NCBI GenBank assembly: GCA_021776705.1
Contig: JAJFFL010000274.1
Span: 1-36,195 of the forward strand
Direction of reading: 5' to 3'
DNA length: 36,195 bases
From: Alphaproteobacteria bacterium
GTDB taxonomy: Bacteria; Pseudomonadota; Alphaproteobacteria; Caulobacterales; Maricaulaceae
The notes below the pieces were generated by a model. The model did no database searches, was not told where the DNA came from, and worked only from the letters and a program-made list of their open reading frames with translations. Below are positions 7,937 through 16,776 of the stretch, one piece after another (positions within the stretch are counted from its first letter, which is position 1; each line of letters begins with the position of its first letter). The position numbers were made by a program, and so were the translations under genes.

Positions 7937-8029
7937 GAGCAGGGCCTCGCAGGCGGCGTTCCGATTGACGGGTCGGGCGGGCCGCCATAGGTATGCCGAC
8001 CGCTTTCACGTGGCAATGCGGGGCTCGAC

Positions 8030-8236
8030 ATGACCGACGGCGCGCAGCGCAGTCCGCTCGATCCGCCTGAAGTGATCGCCGTCGACGGCCGCCGCGTCGC
8101 GTGCGACGGCGGCGGCGGCGCGCTCGGGCATCCCAAAGTCTGGTACGAACTCGGCGACGAAGACTTCGTCGAGTGCGGCTATTGCGACCGCCGATTCGTC
8201 CGCCGCGGTTCGACGGCCGACCCCGGCGCCGCGTGA
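8030..8236 (+). CDS. Zinc-finger (zf-CHCC, NDUFS6-like) protein
   Basis: A 68-residue protein with the zf-CHCC pattern: VACDGGGGALGHPKVWYEL followed by VECGYCDRRFV. The single Cys, the His of GHP and the CxxC pair form the zinc site. Homologues are the bacterial relatives of mitochondrial complex I subunit NDUFS6 and are almost universal in alphaproteobacteria. A role in complex I assembly is inferred from that relationship. Its TGA stop overlaps the GTG start of the symporter gene, so the two are translationally linked although functionally unrelated on present knowledge. Confidence 0.92.
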   Translation: MTDGAQRSPLDPPEVIAVDGRRVACDGGGGALGHPKVWYELGDEDFVECGYCDRRFVRRGSTADPGAA

Positions 8237-9717
8237 CTCGACCGGACCCGAGCGCGCCGACGGCCCGTACGGTTCGACGCGTCGGGCTGGTTCTCGGCGT
8301 CGTCGCGGCTCTCGCCCTGCAACTCTTCCCGCACCCGGAAGCGCTCGGCCGCGACGGCTGGATCGTCGCCTCGCTCGGTCTCGTGATGGCGATCTGGTGG
8401 GCGACCGAGGCGATCCCGATCCCGGCGACGTCGCTGCTGCCGCTCGTGGTCCTGCCGCTGACTGGCGTCCTGTCCACGAAAGAGGCGGGCGCGCCCTACG
8501 CCAGCCAGATCGTACTCCTGCTCATGGGCGGCTTCATCATCGCGGTGGCGCTGGAACGCTGGAATCTGCATGAGCGCATCGCCCTCAACATCGTCGTCCG
8601 CGCCGGCGGCCGGCCGCGAATGCTGATCCTCGGGTTCATGATCGCCGCCGCCTTGTTGTCGATGTGGATCTCGAACACGGCGACGACCTTGATGATGATT
8701 CCGATCGCCTTGTCGGTCGCCCACGCCGAGGCGGGCGACGACGGCATGCGCGGGCCGTTCACCCTGGCGCTTCTTCTCGGCGTCGCCTACGCGGCCTCCA
8801 TCGGCGGCGTCGCGACGCCGGTCGGCACGCCGACCAACTTGATTGCGATGCAGTTTCTCGCCGACGCCGGCCGCGACATCTCCTTCGTCCATTGGATGGC
8901 GCTCGGCCTGCCGGTGGCGGCCGTGATGATTCCGGCGTCCTGGTACGCGCTCACGCGCTGGGCGTTTCCGGTCGACGCGGCGCGGCCGGCGGCGGCGGGC
9001 GCGGAACAGGTGCGCACGGCCTTGGCCGCGCTGGGCCGGATCACGACCCCGGAGATCCGCACCGCCCTGGTCTTCGGGGCCGTCGCGGTGTTTTGGATCT
9101 CCAATTCATTCGTCATCGGCGTGCTCGAAATTCCGCACCTTCAAGCCATCGTCGGCTCGCAGCTCGACGCCACCATCGCGGTCGCCGGCGCGGTCGCCAT
9201 GTTTCTCGTTCCCGCCGGCGGCGAGAGCGGGAAGGGACGGGCGCTGTTGGATTGGGAGACCGCGGTGCGCATCCCCTGGGGCGTGCTGTTGCTGTTCGGC
9301 GGCGGCTTGAGCCTCGCCGCGGCGATCAACAAGACCGGGCTCGCGGAATGGATCGGCGGCCTGATGGGCGGGCTGACGGCGCTGCCGGTCGTGTTCATCG
9401 TGCTGGCGCTGGTGCTGGTGATCATCTTTTTGACCGAGCTCACGTCAAACGTCGCGACGGTGACGGCGTTCATGCCGGTGATTTTGGCGCTCGCGGGGGC
9501 CGGCGACATCAACCCGGTCATGCTCGCGGCGCCCGCCGCGCTGGCCGGCTCGTTCGCGTTCATGCTGCCGGTGGCGACGGCGCCGAACGCGATCGTCTAC
9601 GGTTCCGGCCACGTCGCTATCGGCGACATGGTGCAGGCCGGCTTCAGGCTGAATCTGATCGGGATCGTGCTGATCACCGCCGCGGCGGCGATTCTGACGC
9701 CGCTCCTGTTCGCCTAG
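8233..9717 (+). CDS. DASS (SLC13) family sodium:anion symporter
   Basis: A 494-residue polytopic membrane protein of the divalent anion:Na+ symporter family, which imports dicarboxylates, citrate or sulfate. Both family signature repeats are visible: WISNTATTLMMIPIAL in the N-terminal half and LTSNVATVTAFMPVI in the C-terminal half. GVATPVGTPTN, a substrate/sodium region, is also present. The track ORF starts upstream at 8101 in a poor Arg-rich stretch; the GTG at 8233, overlapping the stop of the zinc-finger gene as GTGA, is the natural start. Its stop overlaps that of the convergent gene in the palindrome CTAG. The substrate cannot be specified. Confidence 0.92.
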   Translation: MTRPDPSAPTARTVRRVGLVLGVVAALALQLFPHPEALGRDGWIVASLGLVMAIWWATEAIPIPATSLLPLVVLPLTGVLSTKEAGAPYASQIVLLLMGGFIIAVALERWNLHERIALNIVVRAGGRPRMLILGFMIAAALLSMWISNTATTLMMIPIALSVAHAEAGDDGMRGPFTLALLLGVAYAASIGGVATPVGTPTNLIAMQFLADAGRDISFVHWMALGLPVAAVMIPASWYALTRWAFPVDAARPAAAGAEQVRTALAALGRITTPEIRTALVFGAVAVFWISNSFVIGVLEIPHLQAIVGSQLDATIAVAGAVAMFLVPAGGESGKGRALLDWETAVRIPWGVLLLFGGGLSLAAAINKTGLAEWIGGLMGGLTALPVVFIVLALVLVIIFLTELTSNVATVTAFMPVILALAGAGDINPVMLAAPAALAGSFAFMLPVATAPNAIVYGSGHVAIGDMVQAGFRLNLIGIVLITAAAAILTPLLFA

Positions 9718-10097
9718 GTCGCGCCGCCGGCGCACACCAGGCCGACGCGCACCGTCGTGGCGTCGCCGGAGCCGAACGTCAGCGTCGACGTGATGCGGCA
9801 GCTGGTCAGCGCCAGAGGCGCTTCGGCGGCGTCGGCGAAAGTCAGGGCGATGGAGCGGTAGCCGCCTCCCATGGACGCGTCGCGCCACGCCTGGGTGTCG
9901 TCGTCGTCCTTGGTCCAGCAGCGCACGACGGTCTGGCGCTCGCCGTCCTTGCGCTCGACGAACGTCTCGGATTGCGAGCAGTTCAGCGCCGGCAGTTCGT
10001 GCGAGGAGATCGTCCCCGGCCCGCGCGTGTCCGCGCCGGAGGCGGCGAGAAGAGCGAAGGCGGACAGCAGGACGGTTTGGGTCATGGTCGTGATCAT
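9714..10097 (-). CDS. Small exported protein of unknown function
   Basis: A 127-residue protein with a Sec-type signal peptide (MTQTVLLSAFALLAASGAD) and a mature domain of about 105 residues with four cysteines in positions suggesting disulfides (LNCS, RCWTK, SCRI, LVCAG). It is probably periplasmic. The start could be the ATG at 10097 or the one at 10085; neither has a good ribosome-binding site. It follows the 10109 gene on the same strand with an 11-bp gap and may be co-transcribed. No family recognised. Confidence 0.72.
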   Translation of the reverse strand: MITTMTQTVLLSAFALLAASGADTRGPGTISSHELPALNCSQSETFVERKDGERQTVVRCWTKDDDDTQAWRDASMGGGYRSIALTFADAAEAPLALTSCRITSTLTFGSGDATTVRVGLVCAGGAT

Positions 10098-10108
10098 CCG
10101 CGAAACGG

Positions 10109-11068
10109 TCAGTCGATCAAGGCGCTAAGCGCAGCGAGCTGCGAGTCGGCGTAGGTTTGCAATTCTGGGTGCGTTTGAGCGGTTTTGAGTTTGAACCGTG
10201 CTGTGGCGGCGGCCTCTCGCCAGGCCCCATCTCCCAACGCATGTCGGGCGAACGCGACTATCGTCCAGGACTGAGCGCGTTGGAGATCGTAGGTCGCGAT
10301 TTCTACCGTTCGATCCCAAGCGCTGTTGTTGTTGACCGTGGTTCGCTCAAATTCGTCATCCATGATGCTTTCCAGGTCGTCGATGAGCGACAGCGCCGTT
10401 TCGGCGACGCGCAGGGCGTTCGCCGGTTCATCTATGTCCAAATAGCCTGCGGCGATCAGAATCCTCCATTCGGCACTGAATGCCTGATTCACCAACGATA
10501 AATTCGAAAGCACGCTCTCGGCCTGGCGCAGGGCCCGCGAGGCGCGATCCTTGCGATTTTGTACAGCCAGCGCGGCGGCCTTTTCTGTCAGAAAGTCGGC
10601 GTCCAAAATTTCGTCAAATGCAAGGGGTTCGCCGTTCAATTCGGAGGTCTGCGTGTTCCGGGAGGCGCGATATCTGACGAACCGGTCGTAGTCGCGCTGC
10701 GCCCGCCTCACGTCACCGGCCATCAGCCACACATAGGCCGCGTTCGACAGCCTCATGCCGCGGCCCGGGTCCTCCGCGATTTTCTCCAAACCCTTCGCCG
10801 CGTCCGCCCATCGTTCCTCAGCCAGCGCCGCATCAACGTCTTCGCTAAGCCGGTCGATTTCGTCTTGGCTGAGACGCGCACCGGCGAACGGGTCGTTCCA
10901 CGCATGCCAAACTGGCCGCTTACTGCCGCTCTCGGGCCCCGGGTCCCGCGCGATTAGGACGAACGCGGTTGCCGCCAGCACGCCGAACACCGCCATCCGC
11001 CATCGCGTCGGACGGGCTTCGCTTGCCCGTTCCGGGTCGCCGCGTCTAAGTCTTCTCCAGAAATTCAC
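10109..11068 (-). CDS. Membrane-anchored helical-repeat (TPR-like) protein of unknown function
   Basis: A 319-residue protein with a basic N-terminus, one transmembrane helix at about residues 25-41 (MAVFGVLAATAFVLIA), then a periplasmic domain made almost entirely of amphipathic helices. Segments such as EERWADAAKGLEKIAED and VWLMAGDVRRAQRDYDRF look like TPR or similar helical repeats, suggesting a binding role. The start is GTG at 11068, with AAGGGA 13 bases upstream. It is divergent from polA with only 14 bp between the two starts. Function not known. Confidence 0.78.
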   Translation of the reverse strand: MNFWRRLRRGDPERASEARPTRWRMAVFGVLAATAFVLIARDPGPESGSKRPVWHAWNDPFAGARLSQDEIDRLSEDVDAALAEERWADAAKGLEKIAEDPGRGMRLSNAAYVWLMAGDVRRAQRDYDRFVRYRASRNTQTSELNGEPLAFDEILDADFLTEKAAALAVQNRKDRASRALRQAESVLSNLSLVNQAFSAEWRILIAAGYLDIDEPANALRVAETALSLIDDLESIMDDEFERTTVNNNSAWDRTVEIATYDLQRAQSWTIVAFARHALGDGAWREAAATARFKLKTAQTHPELQTYADSQLAALSALID

Positions 11069-11082
11069 GAGCGAGCGATCCC

Positions 11083-13863
11083 TTGGCCAAATCCGCCCCC
11101 GTCGGCCCCGACAGCCGCGTCTATCTGATCGACGGGTCGGGCTACATCTTTCGCGCCTACCATGCCCTGCCGCCCCTGACGCGCAAGTCCGACGGGTTGC
11201 CGGTCGGCGCGGTCTCGGGCTTTTGCAACATGCTCTACAAGTTGCTTGAAGATGTGTCGGGCGACGAGGAGCCGACGCATCTCGCGGTGATCTTCGACCA
11301 TTCGGGCAAGTCGTTTCGCAACGACATGTATGCGGAGTACAAGGCCCACCGGCCGCCGGCGCCGGAAGACCTGCTGCCGCAGTTCCCGCTCGTGCGCGAA
11401 GCGACCAAGGCGTTCGGCTTGCCGTCGGTCGAATTGGAGAACTACGAAGCCGACGACCTCATCGCCACCTACGCCCGGCAGGCGGAAGCGAAGGGCGCCG
11501 AGGTGTTCATCATCTCGTCCGACAAGGACCTGATGCAGCTTGTCACCGACAAGGTGATCATGCTCGACACCATGAAGAACAAGCGCATCGACCGCGACGG
11601 CGTGGTCGAGAAGTTCGGCGTGCCGCCGGAAAAGGTGATCGAGATTCAGGCGCTGACCGGCGACTCGGTCGACAATGTGCCCGGCGTTCCCGGCATCGGA
11701 CCCAAGACGGCGCTGCAGCTGCTTGAGGAATTCGGTTCGCTCGACGGCGTTCTCGAAAACGCCGGCACGATCAAGCAGACCAAGCGGCGTGAAAATCTGA
11801 TCGAGTTCGCCGACGCGGCGCGTATCTCCAAAGAACTTGTGACCCTCAAGGTCGACGTTCCGGTCGAGCATCACCTCGACGAGTTCGGCGTCGCCGAACC
11901 GGACCCGGACCCGTTGCTCGCGTTTCTCAAGGAAATGGAGTTCCGCACCCTTACGCGGCGAATCGAAGAGGGCGTGACCGGCCGGTCGGCGTCTTCCAAC
12001 GAAGCCGCGGCGGAGACCGGCGTCGATCGTTCAAAATACGATTGCGTCACCTCGCTGACGGATCTTGAGGCTTGGGTCGCGCGCGCGACCGCCGCCGGGG
12101 TCGTCGCCGTCGATTGCGAAACCGACGCGCTCGACTCGGCGAACGCGAATCTCGTCGGCCTATCTCTGGCGCTGGGGCCCAACGACGCCTGCTACGTGCC
12201 GCTCGGCCACACCGGGTCCGACGACCTGATGGGGGAGAAGGCGCCGGAGCAGATACCGTTCGACGACGCGATCTCCGCCGTGAAGCCGCTGTTCGAAGAC
12301 CCGTCGGTGCTTAAGATCGGTCAGAATCTCAAGTACGACATCGCCGTCTTCGACCGCTACGGGGTTCAGCTGTCGCCCTACGACGACACCATGTTGATCT
12401 CCTACGTTGTCGCCGCGGGTCTTCGCGGCCACGGCATGGACGAGCTTTCCGAACGGCTGCTCGGCCACACCTGCATTTCGTTCAAGGAGGTGGCGGGAAC
12501 CGGGAAAAACCAGGTTTCGTTCGACAAGGTCGCGCTCGACAGGGCGACCGAGTACGCCGCGGAAGACGCCGACGTGACGCTGCGGCTGTGGGAGAAACTC
12601 AAGCCGGAACTGCAGACCTCCGGCAAGATCACAGTCTATGAGACGCTCGAACGGCCGTTGCCCGCCGTGCTGGCGCGCATGGAGAACCGCGGCGTCAAGG
12701 TCGACAAGGACGTGCTGGCGCGCCTGTCGTCCGATTTCGCGCAAAAGATCGCCGAATATTCGGATCTCGCCAAAGAACAGGCCGGCCGCGACTTCAACCT
12801 CGGTTCGCCGAAGCAGATCGGCGAGGTGCTGTTCGGCGAGATGGGGCTGCCCGGCGGCAAGAAAACCAAGACCGGGGCCTGGTCGACCGACGTGAAGGTG
12901 ATGGAGGACCTCGCCGCGCAAGGCCACGACCTGCCGCAAACGATCCTCAATTGGCGCCAATTCTCGAAGCTGAAGTCGACCTACGCCGACGCTCTCAAGG
13001 ACGCGATCAGTCCCCGCACCGGCCGCGTGCACACCAGTTTCGCCCTCGCCGCGACGACGACCGGGCGGCTGTCCTCATCCGACCCCAACTTGCAGAACAT
13101 TCCGATCCGGACCGAGGAGGGGCGCAAGATTCGCACCGCCTTCGTCGCCGAGTCCGGGCACGTGCTGATGGCGGCGGACTATTCCCAGATCGAATTGCGT
13201 TTGCTCGCCCACTACGCCGACATGGAGTCGCTGAAGCAGGCGTTCGCCGACGGCCTCGACATCCACGCGATGACGGCCTCGGAAATGTTCGGCGTGCCGA
13301 TCGAGGGCATGGACGCGGCGACGCGGCGACGGGCCAAGGCGATCAACTTCGGCATCATCTACGGCATCTCGGCGTTCGGGCTCGCCAACCAGCTCGGCAT
13401 CGAACGGTCCGAGGCGGCCGCCTATATCGAAGCCTATTTTGAGAAGTTTCCAGGCATCAAAGAATACATGGAGCGGATGAAGACCTACTGCCGCGAGCAC
13501 GGCTACGTCGAAACCCTGTTCGGGCGCCGCTGCCGCTATCCGGAGATCAACGCCAAGAATCCGGCCCAGCGCCAGTTCGCCGAGCGCCAGGCGATCAACG
13601 CCCCGCTGCAAGGCACGGCCGCCGACATCATCCGTCGCGCCATGATCCGTATGGACTCGGCGCTGGAGGACGTCGGTCTCAAGGCCAAGATGCTGCTCCA
13701 GGTCCACGACGAACTCGTCTTCGAGGTCCCGGAGAATGAAGCCGAGAAGACGGCGGAGTTGGTGTCAAAAGTGATGTCCAGCGCCCACGAGCCGGCCGTC
13801 AGTATCGACGTGCCGCTCGTGGTCGAATCAGGGATCGGTCCGAGCTGGGACGAGGCGCATTAA
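11083..13863 (+). CDS. polA: DNA polymerase I
   Basis: A 926-residue three-domain DNA polymerase I. Residues 1-~290 are the 5' nuclease (YLIDGSGYIFRAYHALPP, ENYEADDLIATYA, GDSVDNVPGVPGIGPKTA). Residues ~325-520 are a 3'-5' exonuclease with intact acidic motif VAVDCETDAL, plus KIGQNLKYDIAVF and YAAEDADVTLRLW, so proofreading is probably retained. The polymerase domain has motif A DYSQIELRLLAH (~698), motif B RRRAKAINFGIIYG (~745) and motif C VHDELVFE (~875). It fills gaps in repair and removes Okazaki RNA primers. The start is a TTG codon just after GAGCGA; this matches where homologues begin. Full length, no defect seen. Confidence 0.98.
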   Translation: MAKSAPVGPDSRVYLIDGSGYIFRAYHALPPLTRKSDGLPVGAVSGFCNMLYKLLEDVSGDEEPTHLAVIFDHSGKSFRNDMYAEYKAHRPPAPEDLLPQFPLVREATKAFGLPSVELENYEADDLIATYARQAEAKGAEVFIISSDKDLMQLVTDKVIMLDTMKNKRIDRDGVVEKFGVPPEKVIEIQALTGDSVDNVPGVPGIGPKTALQLLEEFGSLDGVLENAGTIKQTKRRENLIEFADAARISKELVTLKVDVPVEHHLDEFGVAEPDPDPLLAFLKEMEFRTLTRRIEEGVTGRSASSNEAAAETGVDRSKYDCVTSLTDLEAWVARATAAGVVAVDCETDALDSANANLVGLSLALGPNDACYVPLGHTGSDDLMGEKAPEQIPFDDAISAVKPLFEDPSVLKIGQNLKYDIAVFDRYGVQLSPYDDTMLISYVVAAGLRGHGMDELSERLLGHTCISFKEVAGTGKNQVSFDKVALDRATEYAAEDADVTLRLWEKLKPELQTSGKITVYETLERPLPAVLARMENRGVKVDKDVLARLSSDFAQKIAEYSDLAKEQAGRDFNLGSPKQIGEVLFGEMGLPGGKKTKTGAWSTDVKVMEDLAAQGHDLPQTILNWRQFSKLKSTYADALKDAISPRTGRVHTSFALAATTTGRLSSSDPNLQNIPIRTEEGRKIRTAFVAESGHVLMAADYSQIELRLLAHYADMESLKQAFADGLDIHAMTASEMFGVPIEGMDAATRRRAKAINFGIIYGISAFGLANQLGIERSEAAAYIEAYFEKFPGIKEYMERMKTYCREHGYVETLFGRRCRYPEINAKNPAQRQFAERQAINAPLQGTAADIIRRAMIRMDSALEDVGLKAKMLLQVHDELVFEVPENEAEKTAELVSKVMSSAHEPAVSIDVPLVVESGIGPSWDEAH

Positions 13864-13867
13864 GAGT

Positions 13868-14101
13868 TCACGCCGCCTCGCACCGCGGCATCATGAAATC
13901 CGCCACTTGCGGAATCGGCGCCCAGGCGCGCGGGTGCAACGGGACCGGACCGCCGTCGATGGGGATGAAATCCCGCGTCTCCGGGTCGTATCGGCAGATC
14001 ACTTCGTAGTACGAGCCGGCGAGCCGGCCGTAGTGTTCGGCCAGCACCAAGACTTCTTCGCCGGCTTGAGGAGGAAAGCGGGTTTCGCGCCAATCGTTCA
14101 T
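13868..14101 (-). CDS. Small hypothetical protein (77 aa)
   Basis: A short soluble protein beginning MNDWRETRFPPQAGEEVLVL and containing AGSYYEVICRYDPETRDF and PRAWAPIP. The pattern (tryptophan near the N-terminus, then VLVL, and a closing W-x-P) recalls DUF551-type proteins but the match is loose. The ATG at 14101 has GGGGCGA just upstream, better than the track's ATG at 14113. It converges on polA with a 4-bp gap. Function unknown. Confidence 0.68.
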   Translation of the reverse strand: MNDWRETRFPPQAGEEVLVLAEHYGRLAGSYYEVICRYDPETRDFIPIDGGPVPLHPRAWAPIPQVADFMMPRCEAA

Positions 14102-14184
14102 CGTTCGCCCCATAGATGCATGTTCTTCGTTTGTTCCAGTATGCCGGCGAAGGGTTAACCAACGGTAACCACGGGCGGCCGGCG

Positions 14185-14811
14185 CTAGTTGTCGGCCAGT
14201 TTCTCGGCCACAGAGCCGGCGATCAGCTCGATCTGGGCCCAGACGCTTTCAAACGCGTGCTTGTCGCCGAGGCGGCCGAGGTTGGTCGATACGATGCCGT
14301 GCACGCTGGCCCACAAGGCGCGGGCGGCGCGGGCGCGCGTCGCCGGGTCCGACGCCCCGGGCAGATCGGCCAGCGAGGATCCGATAAGGTCCAAGAGCGC
14401 GTTCTGCTTTTTTAGATACCACTCCGGCGTCGTCGCAAGATGGCGCTGGTTGAAGGCGAGCAGACCGCCCCAGGAGATCGCGTGGGTGCGCACGAACTCC
14501 AGATAGGCGCGCGCCAGGGCGAGAAGTCGCTTTTCGCTGCCGGCGCGGTCCCCAAGAGCGTCCAAGGCGCCTCGGCCGGCCTCCATCAGTTCGTCATAGA
14601 TGCCGCCGTTGACCTCCCGCACCAGCGTCTCAAGGTCGCCGAACATGTAGTAGACCGAGCCGACGGCGACGCCGACTCGGTCGGCGATCGCACGCGCTTT
14701 CACCGCTTCCAGCCCGCCTTCGCGAAGCAGCTTGTGAGTCTCGTCGAGCATCCGGGCGCGCATCGCTTCGCGCTCGCGCTGCTTGGGGCTGAGTTCGGCG
14801 GGGTCGGCCAT
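14185..14811 (-). CDS. TetR-family transcriptional regulator
   Basis: A TetR-type repressor of about 208 residues. The N-terminal helix-turn-helix is RMLDETHKLLREGGLEAVKARAIADRVGVAVGSVYYMFGDLETL, here quoted in parts: KARAIADRVGVAVGSVYYMF is the DNA-binding core. The C-terminal ligand domain ends with ALWASVHGIVSTNL, typical of the WHG (TetR_C_33) subgroup. Three starts are possible: 14868, which lies inside an operator, 14841, and 14811, which has GAGG at good spacing and is my choice. Two matching inverted repeats lie in the divergent promoter region, so it probably represses itself and the coiled-coil gene at 14917. The ligand is unknown. Confidence 0.92.
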   Translation of the reverse strand: MADPAELSPKQREREAMRARMLDETHKLLREGGLEAVKARAIADRVGVAVGSVYYMFGDLETLVREVNGGIYDELMEAGRGALDALGDRAGSEKRLLALARAYLEFVRTHAISWGGLLAFNQRHLATTPEWYLKKQNALLDLIGSSLADLPGASDPATRARAARALWASVHGIVSTNLGRLGDKHAFESVWAQIELIAGSVAEKLADN

Positions 14812-14860
14812 GGGCGCCTCGGTCGGTGGAGCGGGACTCATTAGGCCACGTTCCCGGTAC

Positions 14861-14875
14861 CTGAACAACGTTCAG
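14861..14875. promoter_or_regulatory. TetR operator 1
   Basis: CTGAACAACGTTCAG is a perfect 6-bp inverted repeat with a 3-bp centre. It has the length and symmetry of TetR operators and shares its half-site with the second copy 24 bp away (centre to centre), between the tetR gene and the divergent gene at 14917. Confidence 0.75.
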
Positions 14876-14884
14876 CGTGATTTC

Positions 14885-14899
14885 TTGAACGGCGTTCAG
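14885..14899. promoter_or_regulatory. TetR operator 2
   Basis: TTGAACGGCGTTCAG is the same inverted repeat with one outer mismatch. The half-site TTGAAC could double as a -35 element, so binding would block transcription. It lies 17 bp before the start of the coiled-coil gene at 14917. Confidence 0.72.
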
Positions 14900-14916
14900 G
14901 GACGAAGGAGATCGAG

Positions 14917-15261
14917 ATGCTGAACCCGCTGAAGTCTTTGTTCGCCGGACGGCCGAACTGGGTCGAAACGGCTGTGATCCACGCCAACGCCGAGATGCTG
15001 GAGGAACAGCGCCGGCGCGACGCCGAGGACCGCGAAGACGAAGCGCGCCGCACCTTGGCCCGGCTCGACCGCCGCCGCCGCGACGAAGCCGCCGCCTTGG
15101 ACCGCGTGGAAGCGCGCCTGGACGCGGCCGGCCTCTCCGCCGCCGACGCCTTGGCGTACGAGCAGGAAGCCGCCGAACGCCGCCGCCGTCTGCAGGTCTT
15201 CAAGGAAGACGCTCGCCGCCTGCGTCTGGCCATCAGCGCCGCCGGCTCATTCGCCCGCTGA
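14917..15261 (+). CDS. Small charged coiled-coil protein, probable target of the adjacent TetR
   Basis: A 114-residue protein with a short hydrophobic N-terminal stretch (LNPLKSLFAGRPNWVETAV) followed by one long, highly charged helix (RRDAEDREDEARRTLARLDRR onward) predicted to be coiled coil. AAGGAG lies eight bases before the ATG. Two TetR operators stand immediately upstream, so expression probably depends on the ligand sensed by the divergent regulator. No enzyme motif is present. The 3' end overlaps the end of the convergent matB gene by 15 bp. Function unknown; a structural or scaffold role is only a guess. Confidence 0.8.
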   Translation: MLNPLKSLFAGRPNWVETAVIHANAEMLEEQRRRDAEDREDEARRTLARLDRRRRDEAAALDRVEARLDAAGLSAADALAYEQEAAERRRRLQVFKEDARRLRLAISAAGSFAR

Positions 15262-16776
15262 CGCGGCGGCGTAGGCGGCCTTGAACCGTTCGCGGAGGGC
15301 GTTTTTTTGCACCTTGCCCATGGCGTTGCGGGGCAGGGCGTCGACCCAGGCGAAGCGGCGCGGGTGCTTGAATCGGGCGAGCTTGGCGTCCAGCGCCGCC
15401 TGCAGATCGGCATCGGCCACCGGCGCCGCGTCCGCCACCAGCGCGGCGAGCACGCCCTCGCCCATGTCGGGGTGGGGCACGCCGACGACGGCGCTCTCCC
15501 GCACGCCGGGCACGGCGTCGAGCACCGCCTCGATCTCTTTTGGATAGATGTTGTAGCCGCCGGCGATGATCAGGTCCTTGGCGCGGCCGACGATCGCCAC
15601 GCGCCCGGATTCGTCCATGGTCGCAAGATCGCCGGTGATGAATCCGCCGTCGGCGCGAAAGTCCTCCGCGTTTTTCTCCGGCATGCGCCAGTAGCCCTGG
15701 AAGACATTCGGGCCTTTCACTTCAAGAACGCCGACGTCGCCGCGCGGCCGTTCGGCACCGTCGTCGCCGCACACCCGAACTTCGACCTCGGGGAGGGCGA
15801 AACCGACCGTGCCGGCGACACGGTCGCCGTCGAGCGGATTCGACGTGATCATGCCGGCTTCCGTCATGCCGTAGCGCTCGAGTATGCGCTGGCCGGTGCG
15901 GGCGAAAAACGCATCCGAGGCTTGCGCCGTCAACGGCGCCGAACCGGAGATGAACAGCCGGACTCCGGCGCAGTCGTCGGCGCCGAAATCCGGCTCTGCA
16001 AGCAGCCGCGCGTAGTACGTCGGCACGCCCATCAGAATCGTCGCCTCGCGCAGCCGTTTCCGCACGTCGCGCGCGTCGAAGCTCGGCAGAAAAATCATCG
16101 TCGAGGCGTTCAACAGCGCCGTGTGCAGAGCCACGAACAGGCCGTGGACGTGGAAGATCGGCAGGGCGTGAAGCAGAACGTCGCCGTCTTCGAAACCCCA
16201 AATATTGTGCAACGCCAGAGCGTTGGAAGAGAGATTGGCGTGACTCAACATGGCGCCCTTGGAGCGCCCGGTGGTGCCGGAGGTGTAGCAGATCGCGGCC
16301 AAGTCGTCAGACGCGACCGCGGCGACCGCGTGGTCCGGCGCATGGCCGAGGGCGTCCGCCCAGGCGTCTGCGCCGGGCTGAATTCCGAGCGCCCAGACGT
16401 CGGCGACGCCGGCTGTCTCGGCGATCGGCGCGAGGCCGCCGCGGTCTTGCGGCCGGCACACGAACACCTTGGGTTCGGCGTCGCCCAGGAAGTAGGCGAC
16501 CTCATCCGGCGTATAAGCGGTGTTGAGCGGCGTATAAGCCGCGCCGGCGCGCAAGCAGCCGAGGTAGAGCGCCGCCGCGCCGACCGACTTGTCGACTTGG
16601 ACCACGACCCGGTCTCCCGGCGCGACGCCGGCGGCGCGCAACATCGCGGCGAAACGGGCCGACAATTCGTCAACGTCGCCGTACGTCCAAGTCGCGCCGT
16701 CGGCGGCGACGAAACAGGTTCGCTCTGCGCGCGGGCGGAATCGTTCTGCGAAGAGGGCGTAGAGGTTGGCGGTCAC
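15247..16776 (-). CDS. matB: Malonyl-CoA synthetase (MatB-type acyl-CoA ligase)
   Basis: An ANL-superfamily adenylating enzyme of 509 residues. Motifs include the P-loop YTSGTTGRSKGAMLSH, ERYGMTEAGMITSNP, GPNVFQGYWRMPEK, the hinge ITGDLATMDESG and the C-terminal catalytic Lys in RNAMGKVQKN. Segments such as VDKSVGAAALYL, RAGAAYTPLNTAYT, ALPIFHVHGLF and MGVPTYYARLL track MatB of Rhodopseudomonas closely from memory, so it most likely makes malonyl-CoA from malonate, CoA and ATP. The track ORF starts with TTG at 16812; the GTG at 16776 (VTANLYALF) matches the usual family start. No matA/matC or GntR-type matR is adjacent. A different short-chain dicarboxylate substrate is possible. Confidence 0.88.
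   Translation of the reverse strand: MTANLYALFAERFRPRAERTCFVAADGATWTYGDVDELSARFAAMLRAAGVAPGDRVVVQVDKSVGAAALYLGCLRAGAAYTPLNTAYTPDEVAYFLGDAEPKVFVCRPQDRGGLAPIAETAGVADVWALGIQPGADAWADALGHAPDHAVAAVASDDLAAICYTSGTTGRSKGAMLSHANLSSNALALHNIWGFEDGDVLLHALPIFHVHGLFVALHTALLNASTMIFLPSFDARDVRKRLREATILMGVPTYYARLLAEPDFGADDCAGVRLFISGSAPLTAQASDAFFARTGQRILERYGMTEAGMITSNPLDGDRVAGTVGFALPEVEVRVCGDDGAERPRGDVGVLEVKGPNVFQGYWRMPEKNAEDFRADGGFITGDLATMDESGRVAIVGRAKDLIIAGGYNIYPKEIEAVLDAVPGVRESAVVGVPHPDMGEGVLAALVADAAPVADADLQAALDAKLARFKHPRRFAWVDALPRNAMGKVQKNALRERFKAAYAAASAGE

Noticed and set aside
14152-14170. Possible CtrA site GGTTAACCAACGGTAACC upstream of the small gene at 13868-14101
   Set aside because: The second half does not match at the required 7-bp spacing; only a TTAACC half-site remains.
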